This document shows positions 1 to 9,275 of a stretch of 44,535 nt of DNA, one piece after another (position 1 is the first letter of the stretch; each line of letters begins with the position of its first letter). The translations under genes were made by a program, and so were the position numbers. The stretch is from a virus: positions 1 through 44,535 of the IMG/VR virus record IMGVR_UViG_3300025785_000033; one strand, written 5' to 3'. The notes under the pieces were generated by a model. That model had not been told where the DNA came from. It saw only the letters and a program-made list of their open reading frames with translations, and made no database searches.

Positions 1-1950
1 GCCAAGACCGCCTTCGGTTGGGATAGGGCGTGTTGCATCCAGTTGACGCTTGATCTCGCCTTGCAATGCTCGGTTGCCGGTCAGACGCGCAATAGCAAGT
101 TGCGCTTGCAAGTCTTTGTAGTTCTGTTTCTTTTGGCCAAGACCCAAATACACATCGCCGGGATTGATCTGGCCGTTGGCCAAAGGCAAGGTTTGTGTCA
201 GTTTGTCCGCAAGTTCTTCGTTGCGGCGGTCATTTTCAATGTCGCGGTTTGCCGTCAGGTATGGGTTTGGACGCTGGCCAATGCGTTGCAAGGCTTCGGC
301 TTCTGGTTTGACTGCCGCTTGCGCTTGCACACCGGGTTGTTCTTTGGCAGCGGCCAGCAAATCTTCGGGCTTTTGCGTGAACATGCTACGCGCACGTTCT
401 TGTGCAGTGCTAACTCGGGCAGCTTCGGCTTTGGCTGCGGCATCGGCACGCGCTTTGAGCTGCATTTTGATGCCGCCCAGCAACGCTTCGCTTTGTTTTG
501 CCGTGACGCCGGGGATTTGCGTGCGGTTTTCCAACAGCGCTTGCGCTTGTTTGGGGTCTTGCATCAGATAGTCAAGGTAGTCCTTGATTTGCGGCGCGGC
601 TTCGCGGTCTTTGGCCAACGCCATTTGTTGCGCGGCGTAGGTTTCGTGGGGTGCAGGAGGTGCGGGGTGCTGCGTGTAGTAGCCTGTTTCGTCCTCTTGA
701 GGCGCGGCGGGGCGAACCTTCTTGGGCACAGTCGTCACGCCTTGCATTTGCTCCAGCGCATACTCCTCCGGCGACATGTCCTTGACGCGCTGGTATTCGG
801 CAATAGCTGCTTGGCGGTTTTCGGCCTGTTGTGCGTACTTGCGCAAGTACTCTTCTTGATCTTTCTTTTGGCGTGCGGCTTCGGCTTTTTGTTGTTTGGT
901 CAGCACGGCTGGCGCAGCAGGGCCTTCGGCCACTTCTTCTGGCGCAGGTTGGCGCAGGGTCGGCTCAGGAACTTCTTCTGCGGGTTGTTGTGCCGCAGGT
1001 GCTTGTACACCGGGCTGTTGCGTTGGTTGTCGAACAGGTGCGGGTTGCTGAATCTTTGCTGCACTGCGCTCAAACGCATGGCCGACAGGTGCTAGCGCAC
1101 CGCCAAGAACCGCGCCGCCAAGGAAGTTGTCGTAATACTCTTGACGTGCTTCGGGGTCGTTGATGCTCAAACCTGCTTGCAGGCGTTCAAAGAACTGTTG
1201 GGCAGCTTCGGTCAAACCTTCTGCACCCATTGCTTTCAAGGTCGCACCACCGTAGCTAGCCAGCGTTTGGCTAAGTCCTTGTTTGGCAACTTGAGCGGCT
1301 TGTTGCTCGGTCAACTCGATGCCGGCTTTTCCTAGAATGCTGCGCACACCGGGAAGCATATGCAAAGAAAACACATCCAAAGCAGCTTGCGGCAAGGCAG
1401 CGGCAGCGGCGGAACCCAATGAAGCGTTCTGCAAAGACTTGTTCTCGTCCACTTGACGCGCCAAGTTAGTGCCTGTGAACTGGCCAAGAGACGCTAGTCC
1501 TGCACCAACTTCACCCGCACCAAGACCCAATGCACCAACAGCAGCAGCTTCGGGGGCAGCAGCTGCACCGATAAGCGGCGCGACCATGTAGGGCAAGGAA
1601 CTTCCGGCCAGTTCTTTGAATTTTGTGAAAGGAGCTTGAGACCAGCTCTCAGTGGTTGGCGCAAAAACGTCTTTGCCGTGCTGCACCTGCTCTTCGTAAT
1701 ATTTTTGAGCAGCGTCTTGGTTCATCAAGCCGAGCTTGCCGGCAGTAAGTGCTGCCGAACCTTTGAGGCCTGCGATACCCGATTCAAGAGCAGGAACAAA
1801 CCCTGTTTTGTCTTTGGCTTCCTCGGGCGCTGCACCCCCGCCAAAAGCATCGGGATATGCTTCCATTGCCTTGAGCCACACCTCTTTTGGATTTTGCCCG
1901 TCTTTAACCGGCAAAAATGAACCATCGGGTAGGGGCAGGTACTGGGGCAT
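1..1950 (-). CDS. Large internal virion (ejection) protein, N-terminal part; truncated by window edge
   Basis: An uninterrupted minus-strand reading frame of 650 codons starts at ATG 1950 (protein begins MPQYLPLPDGSFLPVKDG) and runs off the left edge. In-frame TGA lies just upstream, so 1950 is the first possible ATG. Residues about 115-165 and 260-275 are Ala/Gly-rich and hydrophobic (AAVGALGLGAGEVGAG; FLGGAVLGGALAP), as in membrane-active ejection proteins. A Pro/Gln/Glu-rich low-complexity stretch and long charged helical segments follow. It is the last gene of the internal-protein block, after the transglycosylase, the position of the giant ejectosome protein in T7-like and related phages. 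Function is inferred from position and composition; a large polyvalent protein is an alternative. The ribosome binding site is weak. Confidence 0.75.
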   Translation of the reverse strand, partial: MPQYLPLPDGSFLPVKDGQNPKEVWLKAMEAYPDAFGGGAAPEEAKDKTGFVPALESGIAGLKGSAALTAGKLGLMNQDAAQKYYEEQVQHGKDVFAPTTESWSQAPFTKFKELAGSSLPYMVAPLIGAAAAPEAAAVGALGLGAGEVGAGLASLGQFTGTNLARQVDENKSLQNASLGSAAAAALPQAALDVFSLHMLPGVRSILGKAGIELTEQQAAQVAKQGLSQTLASYGGATLKAMGAEGLTEAAQQFFERLQAGLSINDPEARQEYYDNFLGGAVLGGALAPVGHAFERSAAKIQQPAPVRQPTQQPGVQAPAAQQPAEEVPEPTLRQPAPEEVAEGPAAPAVLTKQQKAEAARQKKDQEEYLRKYAQQAENRQAAIAEYQRVKDMSPEEYALEQMQGVTTVPKKVRPAAPQEDETGYYTQHPAPPAPHETYAAQQMALAKDREAAPQIKDYLDYLMQDPKQAQALLENRTQIPGVTAKQSEALLGGIKMQLKARADAAAKAEAARVSTAQERARSMFTQKPEDLLAAAKEQPGVQAQAAVKPEAEALQRIGQRPNPYLTANRDIENDRRNEELADKLTQTLPLANGQINPGDVYLGLGQKKQNYKDLQAQLAIARLTGNRALQGEIKRQLDATRPIPTEGGLG

Positions 1951-1970
1951 AAGAGCGTCTCAACTAGGGT

Positions 1971-1991
1971 GCCCCGGAACAACTCCGGGGC
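1971..1991 (-). other. Strong intergenic stem-loop without U-tract
   Basis: GCCCCGGA and TCCGGGGC form a perfect 8-bp stem around a 5-nt loop. It lies in the 52-bp gap between the transglycosylase stop and the next minus-strand start. No T-run follows on either strand, so it is not a normal intrinsic terminator. It may stabilise mRNA ends or modulate translation of the large downstream protein. Confidence 0.55.
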
Positions 1992-2002
1992 TGATAGGCA
2001 AA

Positions 2003-4048
2003 TTATAGGGGTGCGCGAATGTTCGCACCAGCCCCGGGCAACCCCCCAAGCAAGTTGGGCATCGTGGCCATTTTTGCTTGGTTTGCAACCGCTGCATACA
2101 ACTGCGGTTGAGATTGTTTCAAAAACTCCATCGAAGTGGGGTCTGAAATAAACTTGTCCACCATCGACTTCATCATGGCCGCATTGCCTGCTGCATCGCT
2201 TCGCGCTTGCAAAGTTGCCAGAGCTTCGGGGTTGTTTTTGAAATACTCCAAGTTTTGAATTTCTGGAGTAACACCGTAGTGCTGGGCAATAGCTTGTTTG
2301 TATGCCGTGTCTGCCGCTTCTTTTTTCGATTCTTGGCCATACTTCAAAGCGCCGATGCCTGCTTGCCCCAAATTGGTCAAGGCGTTGGGTGACTGACCGC
2401 CCATCAAACCCAAACCCAGCATGAGTAGCATTTCGTTTTTGTCCATGCCAGTAGTAGGCACGGCTTGTTGGGCTGGTGCGCTGGTTGTACCTGTCGGTTG
2501 CGTCGCGCCTTGGCCGGCATCGTAAAAACCGCTTGTTGTTCCCATGTTGGCTGTGGGTTGCGCATTTGTCCCGCCCAACAAAGAACCGATACCGGGCGCA
2601 TTAGCTTCTGCGTTGACCAAATCAAACCCTTTGGCAGCATTGGCCACTTGCGCTTGACGGCTCATAATATCTCTAGGAGCTTGCGCAAGACCTTCTTCAA
2701 CGCCCTGTGCAGTTTCAGAAGTCAGTTTGCCAGCGTTAACACCTTGCTCTGCGGCTTGGGCAGCGTCTTTGTCTGCTTGTAAATAGCGCAGTTGTTTGGC
2801 TTGTTCCGCCGCTTGACGTGTTGCAGCGGCTTCTGGGGCCAAGGCCTCAAGCCCTGCTTTTGCGGGGCCGGTAAGGCGTTGTGTGTCCGCAATCTGTTTG
2901 AGACGCGCCGCTTCCGCAATCGCTTCTTCGGTAGGCGCTAAAGCTTTAGAAGCAATACCCACACCTTTACCTACCGTGGAAACAGGGCTAGCCCAACCAC
3001 CCAAAGCGTTGGCCGTATTTTCGACGTTGCTTGCAACGCCTTCCAATGAAGAAGGACTTTGGTAGTAATTTTTAATTGAGTCCCACATGCCATAATTTTT
3101 TACAGGCGTAGTAGCGGGTAGCTTTTTAAGCGACTCAACTTGTTCAGGCGTAAGCGCGGTGGGCACATCGTTGTCTTTTTTGAATCCAGTTGTGCTAGGA
3201 GCTGTTTGTGCCGTAGGCGTGCTTGGAACTTCCGCAGCTTGAGCGGTGCTGCCGGGCATGATTTTGTTCAAATACTGCGCGGTTTCTTTGGGCAAACTTG
3301 TGCGGTTCAGCGTGCCGTCGTTTTTGGCCAAGTGTTTGTTGACATGGCCTTGACCCCAGTTGTATGCGGCCAAAGCTTTTTCGTAGTCGCCGCCGTACTG
3401 GCTGCGCAGTTTGTTGAGATATTTGAAGCCGCCTTCCAGACTCTTTTCGGGATCATAACGGTCTTCGGGACTCATCCCCATTTCTTTGGCCGTATCAGGC
3501 ATGAGTTGCGTCAAACCAGCGGCTCCTGCTTTGGATTCGGCTTTAGGGTTAAATTGCGATTCTTGACGCACCATCCGCATAGCGATGTTGGGGTCAATGC
3601 CGTATTTTTTGGCTTTGGCCAAGACCATTTCGGCCATATCACGGCTGAGACCACCTTCGTCAAAATGCTCCACAATCCCGCCACCCTTCATGCCTTCCAA
3701 GTTTTTGGCCGACAACGCGCCAATGCCCTGTTCTTCGGGCAGTTTGGTTTGAGGCTGTTGAGGTTGCGCTTGTTGCGGCATCCCTGCGGGAGCGCCCATT
3801 GGGGCGTAAGGCATCTGCGGCATAGCGCTTTGCGCCATTTGGCCAACGTCTTGTTGCACCACGGTAGGCGGCTTTTGTCCGGCCATCGCTGCTTGCGATT
3901 GGCTGCGCATTTGCTGGCGTGTTTGGCTCTCTTGAAACGCCAAGGGGAACACATAAGGGTCGTTCTGGTGCATCTGCGCGTACTGCGCCAGTTGCTGGTC
4001 GGACATGCCGCGCAAATCGGCAATGATATTTTGTGGAGCGATTGTCAT
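2003..4048 (-). CDS. Internal virion protein with lytic transglycosylase (SLT) domain
   Basis: 681 residues. After a Gln/Met/Pro-rich N-terminus (about 1-125) comes a lysozyme-like SLT domain at about 130-265. It has the catalytic-Glu motif RQESQFNP (Glu163), AGAAGLTQLMPDTA (about 174-188) and AAYNWGQGHV (about 229-238), all hallmarks of Slt70/gp16-type murein transglycosylases. The rest is Ala/Gln-rich and helical. In podoviruses such proteins are packed in the capsid and cleave peptidoglycan locally during genome ejection. It sits between a Gln-rich internal protein and the very large internal protein, consistent with an ejectosome cluster. Confidence 0.88.
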   Translation of the reverse strand: MTIAPQNIIADLRGMSDQQLAQYAQMHQNDPYVFPLAFQESQTRQQMRSQSQAAMAGQKPPTVVQQDVGQMAQSAMPQMPYAPMGAPAGMPQQAQPQQPQTKLPEEQGIGALSAKNLEGMKGGGIVEHFDEGGLSRDMAEMVLAKAKKYGIDPNIAMRMVRQESQFNPKAESKAGAAGLTQLMPDTAKEMGMSPEDRYDPEKSLEGGFKYLNKLRSQYGGDYEKALAAYNWGQGHVNKHLAKNDGTLNRTSLPKETAQYLNKIMPGSTAQAAEVPSTPTAQTAPSTTGFKKDNDVPTALTPEQVESLKKLPATTPVKNYGMWDSIKNYYQSPSSLEGVASNVENTANALGGWASPVSTVGKGVGIASKALAPTEEAIAEAARLKQIADTQRLTGPAKAGLEALAPEAAATRQAAEQAKQLRYLQADKDAAQAAEQGVNAGKLTSETAQGVEEGLAQAPRDIMSRQAQVANAAKGFDLVNAEANAPGIGSLLGGTNAQPTANMGTTSGFYDAGQGATQPTGTTSAPAQQAVPTTGMDKNEMLLMLGLGLMGGQSPNALTNLGQAGIGALKYGQESKKEAADTAYKQAIAQHYGVTPEIQNLEYFKNNPEALATLQARSDAAGNAAMMKSMVDKFISDPTSMEFLKQSQPQLYAAVANQAKMATMPNLLGGLPGAGANIRAPL

Positions 4049-4056
4049 GGGTATCC

Positions 4057-5118
4057 TTACATTTTCGACAAAGCCAAAGCGCCCAAACCGCCGGGACGCC
4101 TGTCTTTAACTTTGCCGCCCTTTTTCATCTTGTTCAGTGCATATGCGGTGGTGCCCAGCCCTGCCACTTGGGACAACAAGCTTGGGTTGCTGTAGACGTT
4201 CTGCGTTGTGGAACTCATAGGTAGCCCACTCAACATATTTTGCATGTAGCTCAACTGCTGGTATGGGTACTGCAGTTGGTTTTGAAAGTCTTGGTACTGC
4301 TGGTTGAGCACGTTTTGTTGCTGCTGCTGTTGCTGCCCACCCATCGCCGCTTGCTGGTTGATGATGTTTTGTTGAGCGCCCAAGTTCTGGCCAGCGATGT
4401 TGGCCGAGGTAGCGCCGGCATTGGCCGCGTTGTTGTAGCCTGCTTGTTGCGCACCAATACCCGCCAAGCCTGCTTGCGCACCTTGAATGCCCAAATTCGC
4501 CGCATTTTGCATGTTGGTTTGAGCGGTGTTGTAAGCGGTGTTGTAAGCGTTGCTGACAAGCTGGTTGGTAGCCAAGTCTTGGTTTTGTTGGTTCAAACCT
4601 TGCATCACCGCTTGCCGTCCGCCACCAAAAGCGCCTTGCTGTGTGGCTTGTCCTTGGTTCATGGCTTGTTGTTGGCCGTACTGCTGATTGAGCAGTTGCA
4701 ACTGCGGCTGCAAAGAATTTTGCAAGTAAGGATTCATGAACGCGGCAACAGCGTTGGGGTTGGTGGCGTTTTGGCCGTAGCTCATACCCGCTTGTGCACC
4801 CATGTTGCCGTACATTCCGGCCATGCCTGTGGTTTGCAAATTACCAATGCCGCCCATTGCAGCCAAATTAGAACCTGTTTGATAGCCGCCGGGGGTTTGC
4901 AAATCCGAAGCCGAGTTAAACGCTTGGTTCTGTAACCCTGTGAAATCTGCTGTGCGTTGACCGCCGTAGGCTTGGTAAGGTTGAGACGTAACCGCTTGTG
5001 CTTGGCCAAGCATGTTTTGCACATAGGGCGCAGCGTAAGCGCTGATGCCGTTGTAACTGGTTTGAGTTTGGGTTGGGCTGGCTTGTTGTTGTTGACCGCC
5101 ACCAAAGATTCCGCTCAT
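4057..5118 (-). CDS. Gln/Ala/Asn-rich internal virion protein (ejection protein candidate)
   Basis: 353 residues of strikingly low complexity, rich in Q, A, N and G, with poly-Q at about 265-275 and no Cys. It begins MSGIFGGGQQQQ, which resembles the short N-termini of T7 gp14/P22-type internal proteins. It ends with KMKKGGKVKDRRPGG, a Lys-Gly-Gly motif shared with several small structural proteins here. Its ATG overlaps the stop of the upstream acetyltransferase gene by 4 bp. I infer an internal core or ejection protein from composition and position; no enzymatic domain is visible. Confidence 0.65.
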   Translation of the reverse strand: MSGIFGGGQQQQASPTQTQTSYNGISAYAAPYVQNMLGQAQAVTSQPYQAYGGQRTADFTGLQNQAFNSASDLQTPGGYQTGSNLAAMGGIGNLQTTGMAGMYGNMGAQAGMSYGQNATNPNAVAAFMNPYLQNSLQPQLQLLNQQYGQQQAMNQGQATQQGAFGGGRQAVMQGLNQQNQDLATNQLVSNAYNTAYNTAQTNMQNAANLGIQGAQAGLAGIGAQQAGYNNAANAGATSANIAGQNLGAQQNIINQQAAMGGQQQQQQQNVLNQQYQDFQNQLQYPYQQLSYMQNMLSGLPMSSTTQNVYSNPSLLSQVAGLGTTAYALNKMKKGGKVKDRRPGGLGALALSKM

Positions 5119-5516
5119 AATTTAATCTCCATCAAAACGGCTTTTTCTTCAAGCCCAACTCGTCTGTACAAACGTGCCGCAGCTTCACGCGCTAGCACTT
5201 GAATTTGGGTTGCACCCATGTTGCGTGCAATATTTTTCACTTGGTCAAAAGCCTCTTGGCTAGCCAAACCTGTGCCTGCCGCAGACACAATACACGCTGT
5301 GCGTGCGCCGGGTCCGTTGCTAAATCCCAGAATGTAGGCTCCACAAATTTTTTCGTCTTCCATTGCCACAAGCAAAACAAAAGCGCCTGTGCTCAGAAAA
5401 GCTTCGGCGTGCTCCACGGTGCAGCTATCAGTGTGTGACAGTCCCCGAGCAATGAATGCCCGAACTTGCGGCAGCACTTGCGCCACCATTTCAACAGGGA
5501 CGTACTGAATGTTCAT
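5115..5516 (-). CDS. GNAT-like N-acetyltransferase
   Basis: 133 residues. The pattern fits a compact GNAT fold: an N-terminal strand-helix, VLLVAMEDEKICGAYILG (central beta strands, about 47-64), a turn GPGARTACIVSAAGT, a helix FDQVKNIARNMGATQIQVLA and the C-terminal YRRVGLEEKAVLMEIKL typical of the last helix and strand. The acetyl-CoA loop (R/QxxGxG/A) is not crisp, so activity is uncertain. Small GNAT proteins recur among internal virion protein genes of podoviruses. Both ends overlap neighbours by 4 bp, indicating translational coupling. Confidence 0.6.
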   Translation of the reverse strand: MNIQYVPVEMVAQVLPQVRAFIARGLSHTDSCTVEHAEAFLSTGAFVLLVAMEDEKICGAYILGFSNGPGARTACIVSAAGTGLASQEAFDQVKNIARNMGATQIQVLAREAAARLYRRVGLEEKAVLMEIKL

Positions 5517-6715
5517 GCTGGCATGTATTTTTCTGGGTTAATTTCTTTGCCCTGTTTGCTGTGGCCAGTGCGTGCTGTGCGCACACGATCCATCATTTTG
5601 TAAAGCTGCTTTGAACCCGCATCGGTTGAACCGTTGCCAAGGTGCGACACCACGTCCGCAGGAACCACAAACTCACCCTCGGCCAAACGTGCTGGTTGAT
5701 GTTGTCCAATTTGCGCGGGGATGCTATCACTCATGCCGTCACCGGGGCCTTTGAGCATTTGACCGCCGTCGGAGTACGATCCAAGATTCGCCAACCCACC
5801 AGACGCTAAACCCATTGGGCCTTGGGCTACCGGAGTCTGCCACGCATCGGCAAAACCCATTGCTTGATTGTGCGCTTGGGGGTAGTTCATGTTTGCGCCG
5901 GTGGAATTCTGTGCAACAGCCATTGAAGTTGGCGTGCCGCCCATAGCGTAGCCGGGTACTTGACCGCCTTGCGCAGCGGTGTAGGTGTATGGCGTCTGCG
6001 CGGTGTATTGCGGGTTGAAGTACGTGCGTTCGCTCGTGTCTTGTCCGGGCTGGTAGTTCGCGCCAATCAAAGGGCGTGCGCCAGCTTGTGTCGGGTTAGG
6101 GTTTGACGACGAGTTGTACACGGGGTTGGCCGCGTAGGTGTAGGGGCGAATAGTGCCGGTATTGCCTTGCGATGAAAGTTGGTTTTGTGTGCCTAACGAA
6201 TCAAGCAGTGCTGGCGCTGCGGCAGCGCCAATGGTTTTCCACCCGCCCAAGGCCCCGGCGGTGGGGTTATCCGCAAAAGCAGAAGCGCCTGCTTTCAATT
6301 TGTCAGCGGCGGACATAGTGCTTAAGTCTTGCCCACCCATAGCGCCGGCAGCTCCGCCCAAATTTTCTAAGCCGCTCGTAATACCTGCACCACCATACGC
6401 GCCAAGACCTGCCATTAAACCTTTGCCTAAATCGCCCGTGCGCAGCGCTTGGATGCCGCCAATACCCAAACCTGCCATCATTGGCGTAATTTCGGGGAAA
6501 GCAAACGTGGCAGCAGCACCCAGAACGGTGGGCAAAATGCTATCCAAGAAGCCTGCCTCGGGCAGACCTGTGTGGGGATTCTGTGTCAATGACCCACCGT
6601 GCTGCTGGGCAAGCGCTTGCAAGCCGGCCAGCTCTTTGGTAGACATGTGGACAAGCTGATCGTCAGGGCCACGACCGTGCTCTTGAAGGTGTTTTGCGAC
6701 AGTGTGTAAGGTCAT
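5513..6715 (-). CDS. Structural protein, probable internal or tail-associated
   Basis: 400 residues. Residues about 55-125 are hydrophobic, Gly/Ala-rich (ILPTVLGAAATFAFPEITPMMAGLGIGGIQAL), which suggests membrane-inserting helices. The middle is Tyr/Asn/Gln-rich. The C-terminus has a conserved-looking segment, PARLAEGEFVVPADVVSHLGNG followed by GSKQLYKMMDRVR, which I recognise as recurrent in environmental podovirus proteins of this position but cannot assign a function. Overlaps both neighbours by 4 bp. Likely part of the ejection apparatus; this is inferred from location and composition. Confidence 0.6.
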   Translation of the reverse strand: MTLHTVAKHLQEHGRGPDDQLVHMSTKELAGLQALAQQHGGSLTQNPHTGLPEAGFLDSILPTVLGAAATFAFPEITPMMAGLGIGGIQALRTGDLGKGLMAGLGAYGGAGITSGLENLGGAAGAMGGQDLSTMSAADKLKAGASAFADNPTAGALGGWKTIGAAAAPALLDSLGTQNQLSSQGNTGTIRPYTYAANPVYNSSSNPNPTQAGARPLIGANYQPGQDTSERTYFNPQYTAQTPYTYTAAQGGQVPGYAMGGTPTSMAVAQNSTGANMNYPQAHNQAMGFADAWQTPVAQGPMGLASGGLANLGSYSDGGQMLKGPGDGMSDSIPAQIGQHQPARLAEGEFVVPADVVSHLGNGSTDAGSKQLYKMMDRVRTARTGHSKQGKEINPEKYMPA

Positions 6716-7026
6716 GATTTCATCTTCAAAACATTGGACGCACTCGTGTCAACATAAATGTCTCCACTGCGCAGGTTTGACAAGTCAGCTTGGGTGGCTG
6801 TGCTGGCAACGTATTGTGCCCGATTACTTGGGCTTGGTGCAGAAAAACTCAACGCAGAGACCACTTTTGTTGTGCCCACATCCTGCGCAGAAGCAACTTC
6901 CGGCGAGGGGTTATCCAGTTGGTTGAAGTACAAACGCAGCACGCTCAAAAGTTTGCGCATGTATTCTTGGCTGTACTCCGCAGGAGGGTCTAGCAAGCGG
7001 GGGGCAAGGGAATTTTTTGAAGCCAT
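6712..7026 (-). CDS. Small virion-associated protein
   Basis: 104 residues. Residues about 10-40 form a helix with a DPPAEYSQEYMRKLLSVLRLYFNQLDN pattern, followed by Ser/Ala-rich sequence and GDIYVDTSASNVLKMKS at the end, which resembles a tail-fibre or neck accessory fold. It lies 2 nt downstream of the tail hub gene and overlaps the next gene by 4 bp. Specific function unknown. Confidence 0.6.
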   Translation of the reverse strand: MASKNSLAPRLLDPPAEYSQEYMRKLLSVLRLYFNQLDNPSPEVASAQDVGTTKVVSALSFSAPSPSNRAQYVASTATQADLSNLRSGDIYVDTSASNVLKMKS

Positions 7027-7028
7027 GT

Positions 7029-9260
7029 TTATCTCCGTCCATCGGGGCGAATGTCAAGACGAGGGATGCCAAGCTGCCACTGGACGCCCAAGCCTGTGGA
7101 ACCAACAACAAGCGCCATTTGACGGCCTCTAGCGCGGATATACACCTGTTGTGTGTATTGTTGGATAAGGTACTGCGGTGTTTGGTAGTAGTTATTTGCA
7201 CTTACCACTGCATCCACATTATCTGAACCATAGGCCGCACCGGGGTTTTGGCGAGGCAATAGCGTGAAGGTCATGACTGGATCATTTACTGCCGAACCGT
7301 CAAAGTTGACATCAGGAACCAAGCGCCATGCAAAACCAAAGTTGTTGCCTTCGCCAATGTCAAAGTCTGATGACTGGACGTAACAAGTAATGGGCGATGC
7401 GGGGGAAGTTGTCCCATCATCCACACCACTTTCGTGGTAGATCAGTTGGCCGTTGTAGCCTGTTGCAATAGGGAAATTACGTAGGGAGTTGTTGTCCCAA
7501 GCAGTGCGTTGCAAATTGCCGTAGTACCAAGTGGTATCTAAATAGTTGAAAATAACGTAGCGGTCAATGGTACTGTTTGGGTTTGACACGGTGCCCGTGC
7601 CGTTTGGTCCCGTGATGGATGGGTAGAACCACCATACTTCATTAAACCCGTTGTTGACACCTGCAAAGATTTCATACCCTTGCTGCAAGTTAATGTTGTT
7701 GTAAACGTAGTCACGCAGCGTGCAGGGCAGCACAGACATTGTGCCGTTGTACATATAAAACTTGTCCACGCCCATCCAATAGGTGGCGTTGTTGACTGTG
7801 GCTACTGCGTTGGGGCCAACAATAGAAATCGTATCTGCCAGCAACTGGAAACCCCAAACGTAGGGGGGGCCTAAATACTGCATGGAGTACATCGCCGTGT
7901 CAGTCAACACCAAAATCTCTTGGCGGGACTGAATCACCGTCACAATCGTTGACCCAAGAGACAGTGTGTAGCTGCCGGCTTGGTTTGTGACTTGAGGTGC
8001 CCACACAGAAAATGATTCTTGGTCTGACCAACGAATCAACATATTGTTTTGCACAGTGGATCCGTAATCGTTAACACCATAGGCGATCACAAAACGAGAC
8101 GCATCAGACACCAACACGCCGTTTGCCACAGTTGGGCAGGACGTATCCACAGTCACATTGCCTGCTGTAGTGGTAATAACCGCACTAGGACCTAGTAGCT
8201 GGCCTCGATCAATCACGTTAGCATTGGCGTCCGTTGTCCAAATGTAGAGCGCACCACCACGGGGGTTGAACATCAGGTAATCGCCAAAGTTGTACTGCGT
8301 CCATGTGCGCAACTGCAAACCGATCGTAGACGGCGCGGATGTGCCCCAGCCTTCAAAAGATGCCGCATTTTGCACGGTAGCGCCGCTAAGGTGCGAGACA
8401 GCGATTGTGCCGTTTGTTCCGCGAGCGCATCCTGTAAGCGTGTTAGTGCTTACTCCGCTATATGTGATGAGTTCGTTATCTATGAGCACGGTGCCAGCAG
8501 TTGGAAAGCCCGTGGCCGATGTCAAGACAACGCTAGTAGCCGAGTCGGTCAATGCGCCGTTTAAAGTGGTCGTTGCCACGCCAGTTGTAACACCGCCCCA
8601 AGGACCTGCGCCCCAACCCGTGCCGTAGGTAAATACCGAATTACCTGTTGTGATTTGGAACGCAGCCGTAATCCCAGTACCCCCAAAACTAGACGTGCTG
8701 GTGTTGGCTACGACCGAAACTGTGATGGACAAGTTATTAGAGTCTACGTATGTAACTTGAAACTCGCTATTCAAAATGGTAGTCGTAACATTGCCAGAAC
8801 CCGCAGATACGTTTGAAAACGTAACAAAGTCCCCTGTTTGAGCACCGTGCGCGGGAGCGTAGACGTTAACTGTTGAAGACGTGGCGGTTGTTGTAAAAGG
8901 GTTTGATAGCGCGTTGGAGTTAGCGGTAGAAAAAGTGATGCGAATTGGCGTAATGTCATTGAAATACCCGCCAGCAGAGCTTTGAATATAGTACTTAAGG
9001 TTTGTGCCTACCCCCAACAAGTTATAGCCTGTTGTCGTAATCCAGTTAAACAAAGACCGCGCAATACCCCAAAAAGCGCCGGCGGGAGGTGCTAAAGACC
9101 CAATCGCAACCGTACCCGTATCTAACGTCCAACCGCCAATTTTTTCAGGAAAGCCAGAACGAAAACGAATTTTGTCCGATGCGTACCAGCCGCCTTCGTT
9201 GGCTAGAGTAGTGCCTTCACGGTTTACGCCGGGGCGAAATTTCAGTTTGTTTAATGGCAT
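7029..9260 (-). CDS. Tail hub/nozzle protein (T7 gp12/P22 gp10-like role)
   Basis: 743 residues, beta-rich. It begins with a motif common at the start of podoviral tail hub proteins (KLKFRPGVNREGTTLANEGGW, about 5-25, then DKIRFRSGFPEKIGGW). A beta-propeller-like stretch follows at about 380-640 with repeated W/Y-containing strands. Two inserted small domains are visible: an FCCH-like stretch around VYAPAHGAQTGDFVTF, and a second with TAGTVLIDNELITY and CARGTNGTIAVSHLSGA. The latter recurs in the 310-residue adaptor at 21459-22391. The assignment rests on size, N-terminal motif and position beside the internal proteins. Confidence 0.72.
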   Translation of the reverse strand: MPLNKLKFRPGVNREGTTLANEGGWYASDKIRFRSGFPEKIGGWTLDTGTVAIGSLAPPAGAFWGIARSLFNWITTTGYNLLGVGTNLKYYIQSSAGGYFNDITPIRITFSTANSNALSNPFTTTATSSTVNVYAPAHGAQTGDFVTFSNVSAGSGNVTTTILNSEFQVTYVDSNNLSITVSVVANTSTSSFGGTGITAAFQITTGNSVFTYGTGWGAGPWGGVTTGVATTTLNGALTDSATSVVLTSATGFPTAGTVLIDNELITYSGVSTNTLTGCARGTNGTIAVSHLSGATVQNAASFEGWGTSAPSTIGLQLRTWTQYNFGDYLMFNPRGGALYIWTTDANANVIDRGQLLGPSAVITTTAGNVTVDTSCPTVANGVLVSDASRFVIAYGVNDYGSTVQNNMLIRWSDQESFSVWAPQVTNQAGSYTLSLGSTIVTVIQSRQEILVLTDTAMYSMQYLGPPYVWGFQLLADTISIVGPNAVATVNNATYWMGVDKFYMYNGTMSVLPCTLRDYVYNNINLQQGYEIFAGVNNGFNEVWWFYPSITGPNGTGTVSNPNSTIDRYVIFNYLDTTWYYGNLQRTAWDNNSLRNFPIATGYNGQLIYHESGVDDGTTSPASPITCYVQSSDFDIGEGNNFGFAWRLVPDVNFDGSAVNDPVMTFTLLPRQNPGAAYGSDNVDAVVSANNYYQTPQYLIQQYTQQVYIRARGRQMALVVGSTGLGVQWQLGIPRLDIRPDGRR

Positions 9261-9275
9261 GGCTGCATTTTCCCA

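Noticed and set aside
43-5438. Long plus-strand reading frames opposite the internal virion genes (for example 43-1095, 3140-4195, 4240-4935)
   Set aside because: They lack ribosome sites, have Leu/Cys/Arg/Phe-skewed composition and lie antisense to genes with clear domains and tight operon spacing.
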